A stretch of 64,000 nucleotides of DNA from Cheiracanthium punctorium (lineage: Eukaryota > Arthropoda > Arachnida > Araneae > Cheiracanthiidae), in NCBI GenBank assembly GCA_038373885.1, contig JAWZYV010018300.1, forward strand, positions 248,001 to 312,000, in the 5' to 3' direction. Each line of letters opens with the position of its first letter. Position 1 is the first letter of the stretch. The notes under the pieces are model-generated. The model did no database searches. It was not told where the DNA came from and saw nothing but the letters and a program-made list of their open reading frames with translations. This document shows, one piece after another, positions 60,757 to 64,000 of the stretch. The position numbers were made by a program, and so were the translations under genes.

Positions 60757-61212
60757 CCCATTAACGCGCAGTGTTCCCGCTCTGGGAACACCCAACTCTG
60801 ACGTTTTGACTATTGCCAGTCACGAAGAATAGATTGGATTTCTATAAAAAATAGTTGCGGGTGACATAGCTCCAAGAGAATCCTTCACTTTTTAGCACGT
60901 CCTTTCCCGTAAACAAAATGGTCGTGATTCTTTTTAACAGCACTGACATCTGCTGAAAAATGGAAGAATGCGAGAACAGCTGGAATAGATTGCCCAATGC
61001 TGAAAAAAAGGGCAGCCGTTGCCATCGCTCGACTTAACGACCAGCAAGAGGGCGGACGATCGAAACGTCCATCGCGTGCCACAGATCTAGAGACCCCTTT
61101 TTTGACGCAGCTGGCTGTGCCGGCACAGCCAGCTGCGTCAAAAAAAGGGGCGCCAAAAAAGGGCTGCGGCTGCCCTTTTTCCACCATTGGGAAAGGGTTG
61201 CGCCTCAAAGGG
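60757..61212 (+). mobile_element. TTAA foldback MITE, copy 8 (short right arm)
   Basis: TTAA at 60,753-60,756 and 61,213-61,216. It starts CCCATTAACGCGCAG and ends GCGCCTCAAAGGG, 456 bp. Most of the second hairpin arm is missing: after the central palindrome (gctggctgtgcc/ggcacagccagc) the sequence passes almost directly to gctgcccttttt. Confidence 0.9.
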
Positions 61213-61216
61213 TTAA

Positions 61217-61770
61217 AGCTGTTCTAATGTCCTGTGACTGTAATGTACCGCTCTTTCCAGGTAGAACAACACCCTTAATGCTCTCTTTCCAGTGAAGCTC
61301 GGCAAGTGTTAGCCGAATGGTAAAATAATGTTTTCGCTTCCGCTTTGAAGACGGCAGGCAACAAAGTTACGCGAACTGCGACATCCCCTACATCCACCAC
61401 CACCACCGACGTTATGATCCTTTTTTTTTAACCAAGTCCGGGTTAAAAGAAAAACAAAAAACAACCCCTCTAGACCACGGATCGGTGAGCCTCTATAAAA
61501 AGCTGGCAAGAGTCTTAGAAGCCCCAAAAAGAAAGCGAGACTTATTTGCTTTTGTCGCGTGCGTGCGGGGAGCTTTTATTTATTCATTTATTTTAGTCTT
61601 CCCCCCCCCTTTTTTTCCCCTCGCTTTTATGATACGCACTTTTGCTACTGGAAAAAGAAACGGCAAAAGTTGTTATAACACTGTTGAACTTCTTGTTATT
61701 AATGACTCGACTGAGCGAGAAAATAATGGATTATCTTATTAAAGATTAATGGTTTATTCTATGTATATAC
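61217..61770. other. No gene recognised
   Basis: It includes a CpG-rich part at 61,330-61,560 with a (cac)n tract. It could hold a non-coding first exon, but nothing in the sequence proves it. Confidence 0.25.
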
Positions 61771-61771
61771 A

Positions 61772-62640
61772 CAGGGTGTCCCAAAAAAACATGGATCTAG
61801 GCTTTTATTCTTTAAATGTTGACAATAGATTAGGTAGTTGCGTAGAAAAAGATTTCTATGGGATCGATTTCAATTTTAAGGAAATTCAATCTAAATAAAT
61901 GCAAAATTTAAATTTTCCATACGACCCCCGTACGACAAACGAAATCCGAATTAGCAAAATGTGCCCTATACATTAGCAAGTTGATGTTCAAAATAGGAGC
62001 ATTTTTATATTAAAAAAGTATGGAAGACATGAAAATAAATACATGCTGACTTAAACCATTTTCCAATGTTTCAGGAAAGGAAAAAAATATCACGTCAAAT
62101 AATCGTTTCTCAGGGCTTATACGTAAAGTACGAAAGAAAACAATGATTCCATCTATGATTCTGCTATTGTTGGCATTGTATAGCTCCCTGACCAATTGAA
62201 AAATATCTCCAAACCTTTTGATGATCGATGGCTAAAACTTTGGACAACACCTGATTAATATAAAAGGAAAAAATATCACGTCAAATAATCGTTTCTCAGG
62301 GCTTATACGTAAAGTACGAAAGAAAACAATGATTCCATCTATGATTCTGCTATTATTGGCATTGTATAGCTCCCTGACCAATTGAAAAATATCTCCAAAC
62401 CTTTTGATGATGGATGGCTAAAACTTTGGACAGCACCTCATTAATATAAAAGGAAAAAATATCACGTCAAATAATCGTTTCTCAGGGCTTATACGTAAAG
62501 TAAGAAAGAAAACAATGATTCCATCTATGATTCTGCTATTATGCATTGTATAGCTCCCTGACTAATTGAAAAATATCTCCAAACCTTTTGATGATGGATG
62601 GCTAAAACTTTGGACATCACCTCATTAATATAAAAGGAAA
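61772..62640. repeat. ACAGGGTGT element with three 186-bp tandem units
   Basis: The element starts CAGGGTGTCCCAAAAAAAC after TA. Its middle (taaaccattttccaatg...ggaaaaaaatatcac) is homologous to 9,345-9,440. A 186-bp unit beginning near cacgtcaaataatcgtttct (62,091, 62,277, 62,463) is then repeated three times at very high identity. Confidence 0.8.
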
Positions 62641-62913
62641 ATTTTACTACTTTGTTTTTTTTTCTTTTGTACGTGGACCATATAATTTTTTTTTTTCAAA
62701 AATAAACTCGGTAGTTCTGTTGGTAAAAGCTGTTGTTATCATAAGCTTTAGGTCAGTGGAAGAATGATCTACCGAGAAAATGTCTCAGTTAGCTAATTAT
62801 TGCTCGCGATCGACGGTTTAACGATCCCTAGTGTAGTCAATGGGTTAACTGTTCGTTAAGTTTATGCCATTACAATGAGTTGGAAAGTGTCGTGTAATCG
62901 ATGTATCATTTAT

Positions 62914-63938
62914 ATGGGGTTGTTCGGAAAGTCATTCCATTTTTTAAGAATACGAGGAATGCATATGTCCAGCTTTGACGCATTTCAAATGATCAGGAAG
63001 GGTCGAATTGATGAATTGAATCTTTCAGCGATCTCACGATTTGTTATTCGCCGATTTTCATCCATGAATGCTTTTAATGTGTTTTCCTCAGCTACCATAT
63101 TAGCCTTCCAGAACGTGGTGCATCTTCAAAATCAAAATTGCCGGATCCAAATTCTGAAAACCAGTTTTGGCACTTTCGTTCTCTGAAAACATTTCCATGC
63201 ACATCGGTTACCAACTAAAAACTACTGCCCAGAATCAATCGAATTTTTTTTTTCCGAAAGCAAGCTTGCTGTATAAGCTGCCAAAATATACACAAGGTGG
63301 TTATAATTAAACTTCCCCCTAAAAACAGGGTTCTATGGCTAAATCGGGGGCATGGATTGTAGGCAAGTTTGGTATATATTAGTTCAGAACATGTCCACTA
63401 GTTGGCACTTGGTACGAAAAACAGCAAATTTAACAACGGAAATGGCTAATTCGATATGTACATACAATTTCAACATTTATTCAATAGATTTTTTTAGTCT
63501 TATGTTGGGGGAAAAACTAAGTTACCTTCCGAACAACCCAATACCTTTCTTGTTTCAGCTAAAATTCCATGCACATCCGTTACCAACTAAAAACTACTGC
63601 CCAAAATCAATCGAATTTTTTTCCGAAAGCAAGCTTGCTGTATAAGCTGTCAAAGTATACACAAGGTGGTTATAATTAATCTTCCCCTATAAACAGGGTT
63701 CTACGGCTAAATCGGGGGGCACGGATTGTAGGCGAGTTTGGTATATATTAGTTCAGAACATGTCCACTAGGTGGCACTTGGTACGAAAAACAGCAAATTT
63801 AACAACGGAAATGGCTAATTCGATATGTACATACAATTTCAACATTTATTCAATAGATTTTTTTAGTCTTATGTTGGGGGAAAAACTAAGTTGCCTTCCG
63901 AACAACCCAATACCTTTCTTGTTTCAGCTAAAATTCTT
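62914..63938. repeat. Mariner-ended block with 372-bp tandem duplication
   Basis: ggggttgttcggaaagtca at 62,916 and the inverse ttccgaacaacccaatacc at about 63,896 (also 63,525) are mariner-type termini. A 372-bp unit (ccatgcacatc(g/c)gttaccaac...) is repeated at 63,195-63,566 and 63,567-63,938 with about 97 percent identity. It continues toward the window edge. Confidence 0.75.
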
Positions 63939-64000
63939 TTCACCCTGTTCTAAGACGTTTCTGGAGACATCTTTGCTCAGCGCGGGCTTACTACCCTCGC

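Noticed and set aside
61309..61527. Glycine/cysteine-containing minus-strand ORF as first exon of the ligand gene
   Set aside because: No hydrophobic signal peptide and no donor in the required phase; the glycine run comes from a (cac)n tract.

Overview
This window is eukaryotic nuclear DNA, almost certainly from an arthropod. It has intron-rich genes with GT-AG splice sites, AT-rich introns of up to about 7 kb, tRNA-derived SINEs, Helitron, hAT, mariner/Tigger and piggyBac-like nonautonomous transposons, and a neuregulin/vein-type EGFR ligand gene. The transposon mix and the many elements bounded by ACAGGGTGT-type termini resemble what I know of chelicerates such as spiders, but I cannot fix the taxon from sequence alone. 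There are no long single-exon genes; nearly all computed ORFs are chance frames in introns or transposons.

Left part (1-25.9 kb, + strand): the last 13 coding exons of PUS7, the TruD-family tRNA/mRNA pseudouridine synthase. They join in one continuous frame of 1,497 nt (498 codons plus stop). The 5' end of the gene lies left of the window. The catalytic GTKDKRA motif and the NYYGMQRFG and [15 protein letters not shown] blocks are intact. One intron appears to use a GC-AG donor, 36 bp from a solo LTR.

Middle (25.9-33.5 kb): intergenic, tail-to-tail. It holds two SINEs (one with a perfect 13-bp target duplication), a diverged segmental duplication with a filled/empty transposon site, and hAT and TTAA-MITE copies.

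Right part (33.5-54.7 kb, - strand): an unannotated-looking gene for a secreted Ig+EGF growth factor of the vein/neuregulin class. I reconstructed it from short exons with matching splice phases: candidate upstream exon 54725-54514, Ig first half 47423-47261, Ig second half 44922-44792, EGF first half 43523-43418, EGF second half 40955-40897, and a candidate last exon with stop at 34213-34194. First exons were not found and may lie beyond 55 kb or outside the window. Its introns are packed with transposons, many nested in each other.

Repeats: the dominant family is a roughly 500-bp TTAA-flanked foldback MITE (piggyBac-like ends) whose interior is a long hairpin with arms of more than 100 bp. 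There are eight recognisable recent copies, two of them in tandem, plus older relics. Several hAT-like MITEs have interiors made of one iterated short word. CpG appears much scarcer in the PUS7 half than in the vein half, and the MITE copy inside PUS7 shows CpG-to-TpG/CpA decay. This fits germline gene-body methylation of a housekeeping gene next to an unmethylated developmental gene.
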